This document shows positions 61,010-64,000 of a stretch of 64,000 nucleotides of DNA, piece by piece. The DNA is from Phoebastria nigripes (lineage: Eukaryota; Chordata; Aves; Procellariiformes; Diomedeidae), in the NCBI GenBank assembly GCA_035582835.1, contig JAYKAV010000778.1, forward strand, positions 3,077,860-3,141,859, written 5' to 3'. Both the position numbers and the translations under genes were made by a program. A model generated the notes under the pieces. It searched no databases. It saw only the letters and a program-made list of their open reading frames with translations, and was not told the origin of the DNA. Within the stretch, counting starts at the first letter, position 1. Each line of letters starts with the position of its first letter.

Positions 61010-61070
61010 ACTCTGTAGTCAGAGGGATCTACTGAGACAAGGGAAAGATCTGGATTCCAGTTGCTACTTC
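61010..61070 (+). mobile_element. Very weak MIR-like similarity
   Basis: The segment GTAGTCAGAGGGATCT followed by AAAGATCTGGATTCCAGTTG vaguely follows the same MIR word order (tRNA-derived head, then 'gatctgggttc'). The similarity is short and could be chance. I list it because it shares ATCTGGAT with the 43.8 kb candidate. Confidence 0.18.
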
Positions 61071-62221
61071 CATTAATACTTAACCATATTATACAGTAGA
61101 AAAGATTGACACATTTCTTTCAGCCGAGTTATTAGAGACTATATTACTACCATGTTGTCCCTCCCTCTCATCACTGGGTATGTTAACAGAGCTACACTGC
61201 TTTTATTTTCAGTGATTGCTCACAAGGAGCAGGCTTGGCTATCTTTGAACACTTGATTTACACATCCAAAGAGGCACTTCAGTAACTATGTCTAGCTGAC
61301 AAATGTTGTTTCTTGAAACTGGGGACTCACTGGACAAAGCAGGTTTGGAAAATCTGAGCAAGGGAATTATGTGCTGACATTGATTTCATTCACAGACACA
61401 AGCCTTGTACTGACTGTATCCTCCTTGGAGTCCAGGAACTTACTGGACTTAATGAACTTTCATTAAGTAAATATTTTTCAGGTCTTTTTCAGGATGGAAT
61501 TGTTTCTGCTTTTCAATTTTAAAGATGGCAAAATTCTGCAGACAGTTCTGTAAAAGAAAAATATATTTTGTCATAAGCTAAATTTGTTTTGCTGTATCAC
61601 CTACTCACATCTCTTCTTACCTCCTTGAAATATGGACAGAAATTCAGGTATTCAAAGCATGTAGCATAAGTACTGCAGTCTCGGGTTGCATGAAGATTCT
61701 TAGTATCATTTACCACATTTCCATAACTCACATGTTTTTATGAAATTTGAAATGAGACATTCTTTCAAAATAACTTCTATTTGTATCCTTTTTTATATAA
61801 TAAATATATCTGGAGAGCTGTGCTCCTTGTTCAATTGAAGAATTACATTACTTCGATGCCTATAATTTAGTTTCTAAATGGTGTCAAGATTTGTTAGCGT
61901 GCTCTTAAAGTAGCCATTTCATAGTGTGAAAAGGCTTTTCCTGTCCTTTCAGGTTACTATGTGACTGATGTTGTTTTAATTTGTGTTTGGTATTAGTCAT
62001 GTGATTTTCTTTTTGGTTGGAATTGCCACAAACAGCTTGAACCTTTCAGACTGCCTAAATTATTGGTTAATAAAAACTAAATTTAGCAATACCTAATAGT
62101 AAAAAAACCTGTGACTTTAAATACCTGTGTTATACAGGCATATTTAAAGAAATCTAAGTTTATTTAGTTCAAGTTTTTGTTCTATAATCTGAATAAATGT
62201 ATCCAATAACTGTGACCTGTT

Positions 62222-62248
62222 AAGTAGTACCATTCTGTGGTACTACTT
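62222..62248. repeat. Perfect hairpin, 11-bp stem and 5-base loop
   Basis: AAGTAGTACCA at 62222-62232 and TGGTACTACTT at 62238-62248 are exact reverse complements around the loop TTCTG. Beyond the stem only a wobble pair and one further pair form, so it is too short for a microRNA precursor. Confidence 0.85.
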
Positions 62249-64000
62249 GAACTACTCTTGCTTCATCTGTATTGTAGGTGCATGAATATGAAAAAACAAA
62301 AGACATTAATTAAGTGGCCTTTGAAACAAAATACAGCTCAAGCTGGTACTCAGATTTTGTGTCTAGAGCTGGTTTTCCTTTTAAAATATTTAGTTTGTAA
62401 AGCCTAACATGTCTTTCATGTAGCTCAGTCTCACTAGTGGTGCTCAAGGGTCAAAAATGGAAGACAGTCTTCTAAAACATGCAAACCTAGCTTTCCCAGC
62501 AATGCATTCATCCAGTCTGGACAGAGAATATGCTCCCCTCCAAATTAGCAGTCGTATTCAAATTTCATCTTGTGCATTTTCTTTTTGCCGGTGGAGTTGC
62601 TGGGTGGCACCCTGTGGTCGCTTGCTGGGCTGGTGGCAGATACTCGCTCGGGGTTACTGGGAGGGAAAAGCAAGTCTTCAACTTCACAAGTGTTTGTGAG
62701 GTGCCAAGCAGCACCGCCTGCTGTCCGTCTGAATTATTTTTTTACTAGATTAAAGATGCCTTTAGTTTATAAGTGTCTCATTTCTAATAAGTGCACAGAG
62801 TTGGGGCAACAGCAAGGAAAAAGACTTGCCAGGTGTGGGGTCTCGGTTTTGGGGGCTTTTTGCTTTCAACGCAAAGTGACTTTGGTTTTTTTTGTTTTGT
62901 TTTTTATAAATCTCATTCTGTTTTGGTTTGATACAGACTAAAATGATGGTGTTTCAGAGATTTATTTTTCAGTACGTAAAGGAAATGGATTAAGTGATGC
63001 TAAGATGGAGTGACTTCTAGCAGTGGAAATGGAAATGGTACCATTACAAACCACGCAGCCATGATGCGAGGAGAGAAGAGCGTATATTTTTCATGCCACT
63101 TGATCGACTTCAAGCTAATGTAAATGTACCCCCATTTCTTTTGTGGGGGGAAAAAAAAAAATGTTTTCTTTGTGGTTTTAGGAGTTATTTGAGTTTGAGA
63201 TGAGAACAATGCAAATCTATGCAATATTACCTTGAAGAATAGATTAGTGCATACTGGGAAATGAGCGGACTCCCCTAGTGCTCCAGGACAAATGAAAGCA
63301 ATGCTATTAATCTCCTTACCTTTCAGAGAGTGTCACTCATCCATCATCAGCAATTTTAGGATGTAAGATAGATGTTGTCATTTCAGTAATTGTATTAGCT
63401 TAGTTATTCTTCTGTACATTAACCAAATTCATCATTTAGTTTACTCAGAAGAATAGGTTAGGGACTAGCCTTTGCAAGGTGTACACATAAACAAAAACAA
63501 GAGCTGCTGTATGTTCTTTTGTTTATTAACTCTCTTTACTGTGTACTTCTTGATGCAATTTTTATTCTTGAGACTATGCCTTCATTGAGATACGTAAGAA
63601 TGAATATTTGTGGACAAATACGAGAAGTCATCAAAATACTAGCGATGTTGCAAAAGCTAGTTGCCAAGTGACATCAAGGAATTCATTTCCAAGTCCCAGG
63701 CTCTCCAATGCGTGGAAGTAAATAGTTAAGGACATTACATATTTTTAGGCTGACCACGTGATGTTTGTGCAACTTAGCTGACAAACACTTCCATTTATAC
63801 TCTTCTGAAATTTGTTTTTGAAAATTCCACGTTTTGCAGCCACTCCCATCCTTTTCACACTGAGTGTGGTTTCCCACACTCCTGGGTCCATCCCTCCCCT
63901 TCCCCACGAGAGGAGCAGGTGTCCAGATGAACAGCTTGGTTTCTGGTACAACTTCAAAGCAGACTCTCAGAGGCCTTCTTCCAAAACGCAGCCCTGTCAG

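Larger units (their letters stand above)
55931..64000. other. Unassigned AT-rich DNA to window end
   Basis: No gene is supported. The 167-codon plus-strand frame at 56159-56662 crosses a polypyrimidine tract and has no domain. GC-richer pockets lie at 58500-58830 and 62580-62680. The segment 59090-59540 is AT-rich, non-repetitive and holds the TALE-type palindrome. The DNA at 58290-58540 has the look of an old dispersed repeat but I cannot name it. Confidence 0.55.

Noticed and set aside
62222..62248. Hairpin considered as a microRNA precursor
   Set aside because: Pairing stops after about 13 bp, well short of a precursor stem.
1..64000. Search by eye for tRNA, rRNA, CRISPR arrays, LTR pairs and endogenous viral genes
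   Set aside because: No tRNA B-box with a matching A-box, no regularly spaced identical repeats, no long terminal direct repeats and no viral protein motifs were seen; a covariance-model and profile search would be needed to exclude diverged copies.

Overview
This window looks like a stretch of bird nuclear genome: an AT-rich intergenic region, or the inside of a very long intron, with no complete protein-coding gene that I can support. The bird call rests on a clear 5'-truncated CR1 retroposon (about 8590-9342), a second short CR1 3' end finishing in a repeated ATTCTATG-type tail (about 13130-13205), and low overall repeat content. No bacterial or viral operon structure, rRNA, CRISPR array or recognisable tRNA is visible. 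Open reading frames over 100 codons exist, but apart from the CR1 remnant none resembles a protein family I know. Most are chance frames in AT-rich or polypyrimidine DNA.

Layout. 1-5900 is AT-rich unique DNA with small local duplications. 5900-7080 is a GC-richer pocket. 7100-8580 is AT-rich with many homeodomain-type TAAT words. 8590-9342 is the CR1 copy. 9343-19900 is mostly unassigned DNA with the second CR1 tail and several homopolymers. About 20030-20115 may hold an older CR1-like 3' end. 20120-46320 is a gene desert containing a CpG-enriched pocket at 29565-29880, a candidate conserved non-coding block at 30830-31660, and a possible MIR-type SINE remnant near 43775-43880. 46321-47580 has about four times the CpG density of its neighbour and contains two CRE-like sites. 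The DNA beyond it is desert with GC-richer pockets at 54240-54460, 55670-55930 and 58500-58830, and a perfect TGIF/MEIS-type palindrome at 59443-59454.

There is no gene set that works together here. The interesting content is regulatory and structural: the CpG-enriched patch at 46.3-47.6 kb with a speculative minus-strand first exon, the candidate conserved block near 31 kb, and several perfect palindromes. The sequence has 33 single undetermined bases, 14 of them packed into 46.7-50.9 kb. I found no undescribed biological system that I can defend.
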